Part shown: positions 28,093 through 37,089 of the stretch, in pieces
Layout of the letters: each line of letters opens with the position of its first letter
How positions within the stretch are numbered: the first letter of the stretch is position 1
Source of the DNA: an uncultured Pseudomonadota bacterium
GTDB taxonomy: Bacteria > Pseudomonadota > Gammaproteobacteria > Methylococcales > Methylomonadaceae
Reading direction: 5' to 3'
Assembly (NCBI GenBank): GCA_903918375.1
Contig: CAIXED010000045.1
Coordinates: forward strand, 1 to 56,527
DNA: 56,527 nt
Made by a program: the position numbers and the translations under genes
Notes under the pieces: generated by a model
Seen by the model: the letters and a program-made list of their open reading frames with translations, nothing else
What the model was told of the DNA's origin: nothing
Database searches by the model: none

Positions 28093-28623
28093 ATGGCATC
28101 CGCATTTTCACATATAGCTATTCCTGCCGTTCTCTACGCTAACTTCAAAAACCAAGCGGTAAATTTCAAGCTGTTATTAATGGCTTCGATTTGTTCTGTC
28201 ATTCCTGATGCGGATGTCATTGCTTTTAAATTTGGTATTTCCTATCAATCGCAGTGGGGACATAGAGGTTTTACTCATTCCATTGTTTTCGCTGTGGTGC
28301 TGGCTTGTATTTGTCTATTGTTTTATCGCCGTGTCAACTCGCGACCGTGGATTGTGTTTTGGTTTTGTTTTATATCCTGTGTCTCTCATCCGCTGTTGGA
28401 CATGATGACCAATGGCGGGCTTGGTGTTGCTTTGTATTGGCCGTTTAGTGAGGAAAGAGTGTTTTTTTCGTTTCGGCCAATACAAGTGTCTCCGATTGGT
28501 GTCGGGCGTTTTTTTACCGAAAACGGTTTTAAGGTGATGGCATCGGAACTGATGTGGGTGTTGATGCCATCATTGCTGTGGGTTGCTATTGGCGCGGGAT
28601 TGAGGCGTAAATACAGCAAATAG
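28093..28623 (+). CDS. YdjM/DUF457-type membrane metal-dependent hydrolase
   Basis: A 176-residue membrane protein with about four hydrophobic segments and the conserved histidines and acids of the family: N-terminal AFSHIAIPAVLY, IPDADVIAF, GHRGFTHSIVFA and SHPLLDMMTNGG. E. coli YdjM belongs to this family and is SOS-regulated; the reaction is unproven. It starts 41 bp after the DUF4303-like gene on the same strand. No LexA box was identified upstream by eye. Confidence 0.8.
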   Translation: MASAFSHIAIPAVLYANFKNQAVNFKLLLMASICSVIPDADVIAFKFGISYQSQWGHRGFTHSIVFAVVLACICLLFYRRVNSRPWIVFWFCFISCVSHPLLDMMTNGGLGVALYWPFSEERVFFSFRPIQVSPIGVGRFFTENGFKVMASELMWVLMPSLLWVAIGAGLRRKYSK

Positions 28624-28884
28624 CAGCTTGTTGAAAATGTAATATATTGTAAATAATTTGTGTTGAATCGGTGGTTGGTGATGTCGGAAAATTATTGTCA
28701 CATTAAGTTCACAATCATGCGGCGATAGATAGTTTAATATGTCAAGTTTTGTTGCCATCTCTACTGCCAGAAAATATTTATGAAAATATTAGATTAACTA
28801 ATTATAAAAAATGATTAGGTTAAATCGAACCTAGATGGCTTCTTACTTACCAACACAACTAAATAATTTTTATACCCTTCTAAA

Positions 28885-31050
28885 ATGACAACGTTTAATC
28901 AGAATTCTCAAGCCCAAGTAGTGGTTAATGAAGACCCTTTGGTAATCTGCTTTAGTTTATTAGCGGCACTGCATGATAGACAGATTGGCCCAGCTGCTTT
29001 AGCGCATGGTTTTGCGCGTGATGAGCATGGGTTAGTGGATCGGGGAGAAATGGCTGAAATTGGTCGTCGTCACGGCTTTATTACCAGTTGGTTTATGAGT
29101 AAACCTTCACAAGTGCAAAGTGTCGCTTTACCTGTTTTAGTGAATCTTAAAGACGGTCGAGCCTTTGTTTTGTTAGCCAAAGAGGGTAATAACGCACGCT
29201 TATTAATGCCGGAAACCGGGATGGGCGAGTGCAGCATGGACTTGGATATGCTGGATGATTTAGCGGAAGATGAGGTGTTGTTGGTTAAGCCTTTGATTCA
29301 AGGCAATGCCCGTACTCTAGTGCCAATGGGCGATTCGCCATTGAATTGGTTTTGGGGCACTTTATGGCGCTTTAAAGGCTTTTATATTGAGTCAATGTTG
29401 GCGACCATAGTGGCTAATTTATTGACTTTAGCCTCGGTGTTTTTCTCGATGAATGTCTATGATCGAGTGATTCCTACTCAGGCTTATCACACTTTATGGA
29501 CGCTGGCGATTGGTACCTCGGTAGCGGTTTTAATGGAGTTTTTCTTGCGCTGGATGAAAGCGCGTTTAATTGATATGGGTGGTAAACGCGCTGATTTGGC
29601 GATTAGCGCTACTTTGTTTCGCGAGATGATGACGATTAGTTTGGAGCATCGTCCGGCATCGGTGGGTTCATTCACCAATGCCATGCGTGATTTTGATCAG
29701 CTACGCGATTTTATTTCCTCAAGCACCTTAGTGACTTTGACTGATTTACCGTTTGCTTTGATGTTTATTGTCATCATCGCCTTAATTTCTGGGCCGTTGG
29801 CTTGGGTGCCGGCGATTGCTATGCCACTAATCATTATCTTAGGGATATTGGTACAAATTCCTCTGGGTCGTTATATGGCCGAAAACATGAAGGAATCTGC
29901 CGAACGTCAAAGCGTATTGGTAGAGTCTTTAGTGAATTTGGAAACCGTGAAAGCCAATAATGCCGAGCATTTTTTGCAAAAACGTTGGGACGAAGCCCAC
30001 GCTTTAGGCTCTGAAACTTATCAAAAAATCCGTAGCTTGACCAATTTGATGATGGGGATGATGGCCAGCATGGGGCAGGTGGTTAACATCACCATGATTG
30101 TTTGGGGTGTGTATTTAATCCACGACAACAAAATGACCATGGGGGCATTGATTGCATCGGTGATTTTAGCCGGTCGTGTGATTGGGCCTCTTGGTAGCGT
30201 GATGGGGTTAGCGGTACGTTTTCAACATGCCAAAATGTCATTGAAAACTTTGGATGGCTTAGTGAAGCGTCCTCGTGACCGTGCCGCAGGTCGTAATTAT
30301 TTAACCCCTAATTCGGTAAAGGGCGCTTTTCGCGCAGAGGATTTGGATTTCTCTTATCCTGGGGAAGTAAAAATTCCGGTGGTTAATCGCTTGTCGGTCA
30401 CTTTGCAACCGGGGCAAAAGTTAGCTTTGTTAGGTCGCGTTGGTAGTGGCAAGTCAACTTTGCAGCGTTTGCTGGCTGGTTTTTATGTGCCAGAAGCCGG
30501 TGCGGTATATTTGGATGATATTGATATTAAGCAAATTGATCCTGCGGTTTTACGACGCCATATCGGTTATTTAGGTCAGGAAACCCAGTTGTTTTTTGGC
30601 ACTTTGCGTGAAAACTTGGTGTTAGGCGATGCTTGGATTAGCGATCAACATATTTTAGAAGTTCTGCAATTGTTGGAACTGCATCATATGGTTAATCAGC
30701 ATCCACGAGGTTTGGATATGACCTTGTCGGAGTCGGGCGGCGGTTTGTCCGGTGGTCAGCGACAATTGATTTCCATTGCCCGTTTGATGTTGCGTTCGCC
30801 GCGAGTGGTATTGCTGGATGAACCCACCTCGGCGATGGACCCTAATACCGAAGCGCGGATTATTCAAGTTTTGGGTCATTGGTTGCGCGACAAAACCTTG
30901 GTATTAGTCACGCATCGAACTCAGCTGCTGGAATGGGTGGATCAAATTGGTGTTGTTGATCGTGGCAGTATGCTAGCAATAGGGGGTAAAGCAGAAATGT
31001 TAGCCAAATTGTCTACCGGTATTTCGGTATCTAACCAAGCAGGAGCTTAA
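28885..31050 (+). CDS. Type I secretion ABC transporter (LapB-like permease-ATPase)
   Basis: A 721-residue exporter with three parts. Residues about 15-140 are a C39-like domain that appears to lack a catalytic Cys-His arrangement, so it probably docks substrates rather than cleaving a leader. A six-helix membrane domain spans about 165-460. The ATPase carries Walker A GRVGSGKST, signature LSGGQRQLIS, Walker B VVLLDEPTSAMD and the His switch LVTHRT. Members of this class export RTX adhesins and giant surface proteins. The adaptor gene follows by 2 bp. No TolC-like channel or RTX substrate gene is in the window. Confidence 0.93.
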   Translation: MTTFNQNSQAQVVVNEDPLVICFSLLAALHDRQIGPAALAHGFARDEHGLVDRGEMAEIGRRHGFITSWFMSKPSQVQSVALPVLVNLKDGRAFVLLAKEGNNARLLMPETGMGECSMDLDMLDDLAEDEVLLVKPLIQGNARTLVPMGDSPLNWFWGTLWRFKGFYIESMLATIVANLLTLASVFFSMNVYDRVIPTQAYHTLWTLAIGTSVAVLMEFFLRWMKARLIDMGGKRADLAISATLFREMMTISLEHRPASVGSFTNAMRDFDQLRDFISSSTLVTLTDLPFALMFIVIIALISGPLAWVPAIAMPLIIILGILVQIPLGRYMAENMKESAERQSVLVESLVNLETVKANNAEHFLQKRWDEAHALGSETYQKIRSLTNLMMGMMASMGQVVNITMIVWGVYLIHDNKMTMGALIASVILAGRVIGPLGSVMGLAVRFQHAKMSLKTLDGLVKRPRDRAAGRNYLTPNSVKGAFRAEDLDFSYPGEVKIPVVNRLSVTLQPGQKLALLGRVGSGKSTLQRLLAGFYVPEAGAVYLDDIDIKQIDPAVLRRHIGYLGQETQLFFGTLRENLVLGDAWISDQHILEVLQLLELHHMVNQHPRGLDMTLSESGGGLSGGQRQLISIARLMLRSPRVVLLDEPTSAMDPNTEARIIQVLGHWLRDKTLVLVTHRTQLLEWVDQIGVVDRGSMLAIGGKAEMLAKLSTGISVSNQAGA

Positions 31051-31052
31051 TC

Positions 31053-32243
31053 ATGGCGATTCATTATTCACATCATCATAGTGATGACATGCAGTATGCC
31101 GGTCGCGGTTTGTTATATGCGGTGATTTTTACCGTATTAGCAGCCTTTGTTTGGGCTTATTACTTTGATTTAGACGAGATTACCAAAGGCCAAGGCAAGG
31201 TGATTCCATCGAGCCGAGAGCAGGTGATTCAAGCCAGAGATATGGGCACTATTGTTGAGATTGCGGTAGAGGAAGGGCAATTAGTCGAGCGTGATCAAAT
31301 GCTGATTAAGATTGATCCAACCCGAATGGAAGCGGGTTATAACGAAGTCCATGAAAAATGGGTGGCTTTGGTTGCTGTTGAAGCGCGTTTAAAAGCCGAG
31401 TCGCTAGGGATACGTTTGAGTTTTCCTGACAGCATTAAAAATCAACATGCGGTGATTAATCGTGAGACCGAGATTTATCATTCACGCTTAAAAGCCATGC
31501 AAGATGCGGTTGGTAGTTTGAGTAAATCCCTAGGCTTGGTGCAAAAAGAAATTGCGATGACCGAGCCTATGGTGGCGCAGGGTGTGGTATCGAATGTTGA
31601 ATTGTTCCGTTTACGTCGGCAGGAAACCGAAATTCAAAACCAAATTTCTGAGCGTCAAAATCGTTTTAGAACTGAAGCGGGTAATGAATTAACTCGGGTT
31701 TCTTCGGAGTTGGCGCAAACCCATCAAAACTCAATTGTTCGCCATGATTTGATGGTGCAAACCGTGATTAAGTCACCGATGGCGGGGGTGGTGAAGAATA
31801 TTCGTACCACCACGATTGGCGCTGTGGTGCAGGCTGGTCAAGATATTATGGAAATCGTTCCTGCTGGCGATGAGTTATTGGTTGAATCGTTTATTAAGCC
31901 AGCCGATGTGGCGTTTGTGCATGTCGGGCAAAGGGCTATGGTGAAGTTTTCGGCTTATGATTTTGGTAAGTTTGGTGGTATTGGTGGTGAGATTGTTCAC
32001 GTCAGTCCTGATACCTTGAAAGACGAACGCCAGCAAAAACCCGGTAATCCAGTGGCATTGGAAGAAGGCCATTATCGGGTGATCGTGAAATTAGATCACA
32101 GCGCGATTGACTATCAAGGCGAGAAAATGCCGATTATTGCCGGTATGGTGAGCACAGTCGATATTCGTACTGGCACCAAAACAGTATTGGAGTATTTGTT
32201 AAGACCGCTGCAAAGAGTCTCTGAGGCGATGACTGAAAAGTGA
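31053..32243 (+). CDS. HlyD/LapC-family periplasmic adaptor of the type I system
   Basis: A 396-residue membrane fusion protein: a short cytoplasmic tail rich in His (HYSHHHSDD), one membrane helix (about residues 20-40), a lipoyl-like half (VIPSSREQVIQARDMGTIVEI), a long helical hairpin (about 90-220), then the second lipoyl half (SPMAGVVKNI) and a beta domain. The C-terminus matches the HlyD pattern (GMVSTVDIRTGTKTVLEYLLRPL). It links the ABC exporter to an outer membrane channel. A hairpin follows the stop. Confidence 0.93.
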   Translation: MAIHYSHHHSDDMQYAGRGLLYAVIFTVLAAFVWAYYFDLDEITKGQGKVIPSSREQVIQARDMGTIVEIAVEEGQLVERDQMLIKIDPTRMEAGYNEVHEKWVALVAVEARLKAESLGIRLSFPDSIKNQHAVINRETEIYHSRLKAMQDAVGSLSKSLGLVQKEIAMTEPMVAQGVVSNVELFRLRRQETEIQNQISERQNRFRTEAGNELTRVSSELAQTHQNSIVRHDLMVQTVIKSPMAGVVKNIRTTTIGAVVQAGQDIMEIVPAGDELLVESFIKPADVAFVHVGQRAMVKFSAYDFGKFGGIGGEIVHVSPDTLKDERQQKPGNPVALEEGHYRVIVKLDHSAIDYQGEKMPIIAGMVSTVDIRTGTKTVLEYLLRPLQRVSEAMTEK

Positions 32244-32259
32244 TGTTTTTGTTTGGGAT

Positions 32260-32289
32260 GACAGGCAGTGTTGATAACATCTGCCTGTC
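32260..32289. terminator. Hairpin between convergent genes
   Basis: A 9-bp perfect stem (gacaggcag with ctgcctgtc) and 12-base loop lie between the adaptor gene and the convergent nitrilase gene. The T-run is weak, so termination is probable rather than certain. Confidence 0.5.
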
Positions 32290-32354
32290 TAACTGATTGT
32301 AAATAATTCAAATTATGGTTTGGTTGTCAGTCTTATGTCTTACCTTTTTCCAGA

Positions 32355-33215
32355 CTATTGACAATCAAACTGCTTAGGCCAGTCTTTATAATTAAATACC
32401 TGTCCTTCTAAGCGTACTTTTTCAACCGCGGCTAAATCCAAATCCGCATAAACCCATTGGGTTTGGTTGTATTCGCCTATCGACAAAATGCCATTGCTCG
32501 GAAAACCACGGTCAACCGGCGTATAAATCGCCGCTGCGCCGCAATTGACATCAACTGCCTCTGACCATTCAGCATTACCCACCAAGCTGGCTTGCACCAC
32601 ATAGCATTGATTTTCTAATGCTCGCGCCTGACAGCCAATCCGCACTCGATAATAACCGGCTTCTGTGTCCGTACAGCTAGGTACCAAAATCAAAGCCGCG
32701 CCGCGTTCAGCTTGTTGACGGGCGTAGTGGGGGAATTCGCTGTCGTAGCAGATGTTAATTGCGACTTTGCCAAACACAGTGTCAAACACTTTGATTTCCA
32801 AGCCACGCGAAATATGCCAATGCTCGTTTTCAAAACGGGTCATGGTCAATTTTTCTTGAAAATCAACATCACCTTGTGGGGTAAAGAAATAAGCGTGATT
32901 GTGAAACTCGCCATTGTCATGCAACACAGGAAAAGTGCCGGCTTGGATATAAACCCGATGCTCGCTGGCTAAGCGGCTAAACAAAGCCAAGTAATCGTCT
33001 TTCAATGTTTGTAAGGCGGTTAATTGCTCAGATAAGGATGAATAAACTGCTTTGGGAAACAGAGAGGACAGCTCCATGCAAGCGTATTCGGGAAACAGCA
33101 AAATATCGGCTTTATTGCTGGCCGCTTCTGCCACCCAGCGGCGGATTTTCGCTTCAAAGTTAGCCCAGTTTTCTAAGAAGCTGATGTCATATTGGGCGGT
33201 AGCGATTCTAGGCAT
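32355..33215 (-). CDS. Carbon-nitrogen hydrolase (nitrilase superfamily)
   Basis: A 286-residue nitrilase-fold amidohydrolase with the catalytic triad context visible: Glu in LLFPEYACMELS, Lys in QEKLTMTRFE and Cys in AINICYDSEFP. The substrate is unknown. The start overlaps the end of the upstream acetyltransferase gene by 8 bp. In some bacteria these two domains occur fused as one GNAT/nitrilase protein, so the pair probably act in one pathway on an amine or amide metabolite. Confidence 0.92.
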   Translation of the reverse strand: MPRIATAQYDISFLENWANFEAKIRRWVAEAASNKADILLFPEYACMELSSLFPKAVYSSLSEQLTALQTLKDDYLALFSRLASEHRVYIQAGTFPVLHDNGEFHNHAYFFTPQGDVDFQEKLTMTRFENEHWHISRGLEIKVFDTVFGKVAINICYDSEFPHYARQQAERGAALILVPSCTDTEAGYYRVRIGCQARALENQCYVVQASLVGNAEWSEAVDVNCGAAAIYTPVDRGFPSNGILSIGEYNQTQWVYADLDLAAVEKVRLEGQVFNYKDWPKQFDCQ

Positions 33216-33810
33216 GATCTTCCTTTAACCAAAAAGTCATCGGTTTTGGGGTTTCGTGTTCATCGTCCAAATCTTTCCAGGTGTAAGTGGTTTTCAACTC
33301 AGGATGTTTGAAGTAGTGGCGTTTGTTCCAAAAAGCATCCAAAGGCACATATTCGGCTGGACGGCGAGGGTGGTCAACAGGGCGTTCCACACAGCAAAAA
33401 CAAATATGTTTAAAGCCACCTAAATCAGCAGCATGAGCTTCGCGCTGTTCAAAAAACCGTACACCGATGCCTAAGCCGCGATAGTTTTTGTTTAATACTG
33501 ATTCGCCGCAGTAAAAGATTTCATCAGGGTTATAGCCGTTTTCGATAAAGGGTTTTTTCACTTCATCAGTTTCGTATTTCATCGGAATGGCGGTAGATGC
33601 ACCGATAATCGCTTCGCCATCAAATGCCAGCACAATTACGCTTTCTGGGCAGTCGATGTAAGTTTGCAGATATTTTTTTTCGTAGTCGTAATCGCCATCG
33701 TACAAATAAGGAAAATCGCGAAAGACTTCAATTCTAAGCCGAGCAAGTTCTGGAATGTATTTAACTAAAGCATTGCCGCTTAAGCGTTCAATGCGAATAT
33801 CGTTGGCCAT
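33208..33810 (-). CDS. GNAT-family N-acetyltransferase
   Basis: A 200-residue protein with GNAT features: DFPYLYDGDYDYEKKYLQ, IVLAFDGEAIIGASTAIP, then the acetyl-CoA loop region ESVLNKNYRGLGIGVRFFEQRE. A C-terminal extension contains CCVERPVDHPRRPAEY, typical of members paired with nitrilases. It is co-transcribed with, and overlaps, the nitrilase gene. It is divergent from rlmG, with 170 bp between the starts that must carry both promoters. The substrate is not known. Confidence 0.88.
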   Translation of the reverse strand: MANDIRIERLSGNALVKYIPELARLRIEVFRDFPYLYDGDYDYEKKYLQTYIDCPESVIVLAFDGEAIIGASTAIPMKYETDEVKKPFIENGYNPDEIFYCGESVLNKNYRGLGIGVRFFEQREAHAADLGGFKHICFCCVERPVDHPRRPAEYVPLDAFWNKRHYFKHPELKTTYTWKDLDDEHETPKPMTFWLKEDHA

Positions 33811-33980
33811 GCGTGGTTCTCTTGGTTAATGAATTAAATAAGCTGATTAGGTTTCGACAAGCGGATCAGGTGTTGCGTTGAACTTGCCGAAGTTCAAGTT
33901 TTAGAATTTACATTAATTGGAAATCATTGAATTATACCTGTTACCCTTATTGGATTGCCTGATAACTGCCGAATAGCATT

Positions 33981-35114
33981 ATGGAAAATAGATTAAATGT
34001 CCCGCAAGGCCAGTTTCAACTGTTGCGTTTGCCTTATCGTAAACAAGAGTTGTTACGGGCTTGGGATGCCGCTGATGAGTATTTACTCAATCATTTCGCC
34101 GAACATTGTCAAGCTAGTAACCAAGCCAAAATTGTCATCGTGAATGATAGTTTTGGGGCTTTGGCGGTGGCGTTAGCTGATTACCAGCCAATTGCGATTT
34201 CTGATTCGTATTTATCCCAACAAGCAACCAAGCTCAATTTAGCCGCCAATCAGCGACTTGCCGAATCAGTGGTTTTATTGGATAGCTTGAGTTTGCCGGT
34301 AACTGAAATTGATTATTTATTGATTAAAGCCCCTAAAACCTTGGCTTTATTGGAATATCAACTCCACCGTTTACGGCCTTTGTTAAAAGCCAATTGCACG
34401 GTGATTGTGGCTGGGATGGTGAAAAACCTGCCGCCAACGTTGTGGAAAGTGTTAGAAAAATTGATTGGCCCAACTAAGCCTTCAATTGCGGTCAAAAAAG
34501 CCCGGATGATTTTTGCCGAGCTTGACCCTAATCTATCAATACCAGCAAATCCCTATCCGATTGTTTATCAATTAGAAGATAGCCAATTACAGATTAGTAA
34601 TCACGCCAATGTGTTTTCCCGTGACAGTTTGGATATTGGTACGCGGTTTTTACTACAACATTTGCCCACTAATCCGGCGTATCAAGATTTTATTGATTTG
34701 GGCTGCGGCAATGGTGTGGTGGGTTTATCGCTTGCGCTGCAACTGCCGCAGGCGAATTTGTGCTTTGTCGATGAATCATTCATGGCCTTAGCTTCCGCCA
34801 AGCAAAATTTTATGGCGGCATTGTCAGAAACCGGTAGCGCACAATTTATTGCTGCTGATTGTCTGAATGGTTTTACTGCCAATCGTGCTGATTGCATCGT
34901 TTGCAATCCACCTTTTCACCAACAACATGCTGTTGGCGACCATATAGCTTGGCAAATGTTTCAACAAGCGCATAAAGTATTGCGTGCTGGTGGCGAATTG
35001 CGAGTGATTGGTAATCGTCATCTCAATTACCATCTCAGCCTTAAAAAATTGTTTGGTAATTGCCGGCAAGTGGCCAGTAATAGTAAATTTGTAATATTTA
35101 GTAGTATTAAATAG
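33981..35114 (+). CDS. rlmG: 23S rRNA (guanine(1835)-N2)-methyltransferase
   Basis: RlmG methylates G1835 of 23S rRNA. The protein has the duplicated-fold layout of the RlmG/RsmC group: an N-terminal domain without a complete SAM site, including VAGMVKNLPPTLWKVLEKLI, and a C-terminal Rossmann methyltransferase with DLGCGNGVVGLSLA and the catalytic CNPPFHQQHAVGDHIA. Length 377 is almost identical to the E. coli enzyme. Transcribed alone. Confidence 0.95.
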   Translation: MENRLNVPQGQFQLLRLPYRKQELLRAWDAADEYLLNHFAEHCQASNQAKIVIVNDSFGALAVALADYQPIAISDSYLSQQATKLNLAANQRLAESVVLLDSLSLPVTEIDYLLIKAPKTLALLEYQLHRLRPLLKANCTVIVAGMVKNLPPTLWKVLEKLIGPTKPSIAVKKARMIFAELDPNLSIPANPYPIVYQLEDSQLQISNHANVFSRDSLDIGTRFLLQHLPTNPAYQDFIDLGCGNGVVGLSLALQLPQANLCFVDESFMALASAKQNFMAALSETGSAQFIAADCLNGFTANRADCIVCNPPFHQQHAVGDHIAWQMFQQAHKVLRAGGELRVIGNRHLNYHLSLKKLFGNCRQVASNSKFVIFSSIK

Positions 35115-35133
35115 TCAAAAAACGGTGCTGATT

Positions 35134-35139
35134 TATAAT
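35134..35139 (+). promoter_or_regulatory. Candidate -10 element of the Mce/Mla transporter operon
   Basis: A perfect TATAAT lies 31 bp before the permease ATG. The only -35-like match (TAGTCA at 35113-35118) is spaced 15 bp away, which is short. A start near 35146 would give a leader of about 24 bases. Confidence 0.35.
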
Positions 35140-35169
35140 CAAACCGATAATTTCATTGGATGAATTTTG

Positions 35170-36306
35170 ATGTCAGAACTGATTAACCCGCCTTGCGCTA
35201 TTGAAGCTGATTACCGAGATCATTGCTTAGAGATTCAACTAAGCGGTGATTGGTCTATTAAGGCCGCGGTGCCCGATTCAAAATTGATTATCACAGCTAT
35301 TAACCAGCCAGGTGTAGAGGTGCTGCGTTTTTCGACTCTCAACCTAGGTAGTTGGGATAGTCTGTTAGTCGCTGAAATTATCAAAATCATCAATAGCGCT
35401 GAAAAACGTAATCTTATTGTTGATAAAACCACTTTACCCGAAGCGATACAAGGCTTACTGGCGCTAGTTTATGCTGTTCCTGAGCAACATGAGGTACGCA
35501 CCAGAACACCGAGAAAATGGTCAAGCATCCTACAAGCTAATCTTAGGCTGTGGCAAAAAGAAGCGCTTGATATTGTTGAGTTTATCGGCGAAATGGTACT
35601 GAGTGGTTATGACACTTTTCGTGGCCGTAGTCATTTTCGATCGGTGGATTTATGGCTGCATATTCAAGAATGTGGCCCTTCGGCTTTACCTATCGTGACT
35701 TTAATTAGTTTATTGGTGGGCTTGATTTTGGCGTTTGTCGGTGCGGTGCAGTTGTCGTTGTTTGGCGCACAAATCTACATTGCGAATTTGGTTAGCTTAG
35801 GGATGACTCGGGAAATGGGCGGTTTGATGACGGCAATCATCATGTCCGGTCGAACCGGTGCAGCCTATGCCGCGCAACTCGGTACGATGCGGGTCAATGA
35901 GGAAATTGATGCGCTAAAAACCATGAATTTACAGCCAATGGCTTTTTTGGTGTTACCGCGAATGTTGGCTTTGATTGTGATTATGCCGCTGCTGTGTCTG
36001 TATGCGGATTTGATGGGCATTATTGGCGGGGCTTTAGTGTCGATTAATATCTTTGATGTATCGGTCGCTGAATATGTCGATAGAACCATTCATGCTGTGA
36101 AAATGAAGGATTTTGTGATTGGCTTTGTCAAATGCGCGGTATTTGGGGTGTTGATTGCTTTGTCGGGCTGTATGCGTGGGATGCAATGTGGACGCAGTGC
36201 TTCGGCGGTCGGCGATGCAGCGACTTCGGCAGTGGTGACCAGCATCGTGTTTATCGTGGTGGCGGATTCGATTATGACCATTATGTGTAATCGGCTGGGG
36301 ATTTAA
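35170..36306 (+). CDS. MlaE-family ABC transporter permease with N-terminal STAS domain
   Basis: The 378-residue protein joins a STAS-like N-terminal domain (about residues 1-110; the equivalent of MlaB) to an MlaE permease with five hydrophobic segments. Permease signatures are VTLISLLVGLILAFVGAVQL, REMGGLMTAIIMSGRTGAAYAA and LGTMRVNEEIDAL. ATG 35170 is chosen over the TTG one codon earlier. First gene of a four-gene lipid transport operon across the envelope. The fused STAS explains the absence of a separate mlaB. There is no mlaC, so this is the MlaC-less type with a lipoprotein partner. Confidence 0.93.
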   Translation: MSELINPPCAIEADYRDHCLEIQLSGDWSIKAAVPDSKLIITAINQPGVEVLRFSTLNLGSWDSLLVAEIIKIINSAEKRNLIVDKTTLPEAIQGLLALVYAVPEQHEVRTRTPRKWSSILQANLRLWQKEALDIVEFIGEMVLSGYDTFRGRSHFRSVDLWLHIQECGPSALPIVTLISLLVGLILAFVGAVQLSLFGAQIYIANLVSLGMTREMGGLMTAIIMSGRTGAAYAAQLGTMRVNEEIDALKTMNLQPMAFLVLPRMLALIVIMPLLCLYADLMGIIGGALVSINIFDVSVAEYVDRTIHAVKMKDFVIGFVKCAVFGVLIALSGCMRGMQCGRSASAVGDAATSAVVTSIVFIVVADSIMTIMCNRLGI

Positions 36307-36309
36307 ACC

Positions 36310-37089
36310 ATGACTCAGGCTTGTTTAAGCGTCAAAAATTTGACTATGGCTTATGGCGATAATCTGATTCAGCGGGATTTGAATTTTACCGTTAATCGCG
36401 GGGATATTTTCATCATTATGGGCGGCAGTGGTTGTGGCAAAAGCACTTTGTTACGGCATCTGATTGGTTTGCAAGCACCAGCGCAGGGCGATATTTACTA
36501 CGGCGAGCAAAATTTTTGTCTAGCCTCTGAAAGCGAGCGAAGACAGTTGTTGCAGGGCACGGGGGTGTTATTTCAAAGCGGGGCTTTGTTGAGTTCGATG
36601 ACTTTGGCTGAAAATGTCGCTTTGCCGTTAACTGAATCCACGCAATTGTCCAAATCCAAAATTCGCGAAATCGTTGCCTATAAATTGGCCTTGGTCGGTT
36701 TAGCGGGCTTTGAAAATTATTATCCAGCTCAGATTAGTGGCGGGATGCAAAAACGCGCTGGTTTGGCGAGGGCGATGGCGCTTGATCCGGCGATTTTGTT
36801 TTTTGATGAACCGTTAGCTGGCTTAGATCCGATTACCTCGAAACGTTTGGACGACTTGATTTTACGCTTGCGAGATAGTTTGTCGGCGACGGTGGTGATT
36901 GTCACCCACGAATTAGCCAGCATTTTTGCGATTGGCAATAATTCGGTGTTCCTCGATCCAGAAACCAAAACCATGATCGCCAGCGGCCCACCTAAACAAG
37001 TATTAGCCGAATCCAACGACCCCAAAGTGATTAATTTTTTAACGCGCGGCAGGACACCGCAACAGCAACCCGGAGTAGGGTATGAGTAA
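36310..37089 (+). CDS. MlaF-like ABC transporter ATP-binding protein
   Basis: A single ATPase cassette of 259 residues: Walker A GGSGCGKST, Q-loop LFQSGALLSSMT, signature ISGGMQKRAGLARA (the GGMQKR form typical of MlaF), Walker B AILFFDEPLAGLDP and the switch histidine in IVTHELAS. It powers the adjacent permease. The start follows the permease by 3 bp and the stop overlaps the MlaD-like gene by 8 bp. Confidence 0.94.
   Translation: MTQACLSVKNLTMAYGDNLIQRDLNFTVNRGDIFIIMGGSGCGKSTLLRHLIGLQAPAQGDIYYGEQNFCLASESERRQLLQGTGVLFQSGALLSSMTLAENVALPLTESTQLSKSKIREIVAYKLALVGLAGFENYYPAQISGGMQKRAGLARAMALDPAILFFDEPLAGLDPITSKRLDDLILRLRDSLSATVVIVTHELASIFAIGNNSVFLDPETKTMIASGPPKQVLAESNDPKVINFLTRGRTPQQQPGVGYE

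Noticed and set aside
1-32243. Functional link between the adhesin at the window start and the LapB/LapC-like exporter as its secretion system.
   Set aside because: They are 27 kb apart, and MBG/YDG adhesins are normally two-partner secretion substrates. The visible C-terminus has no RTX or type I secretion signal.
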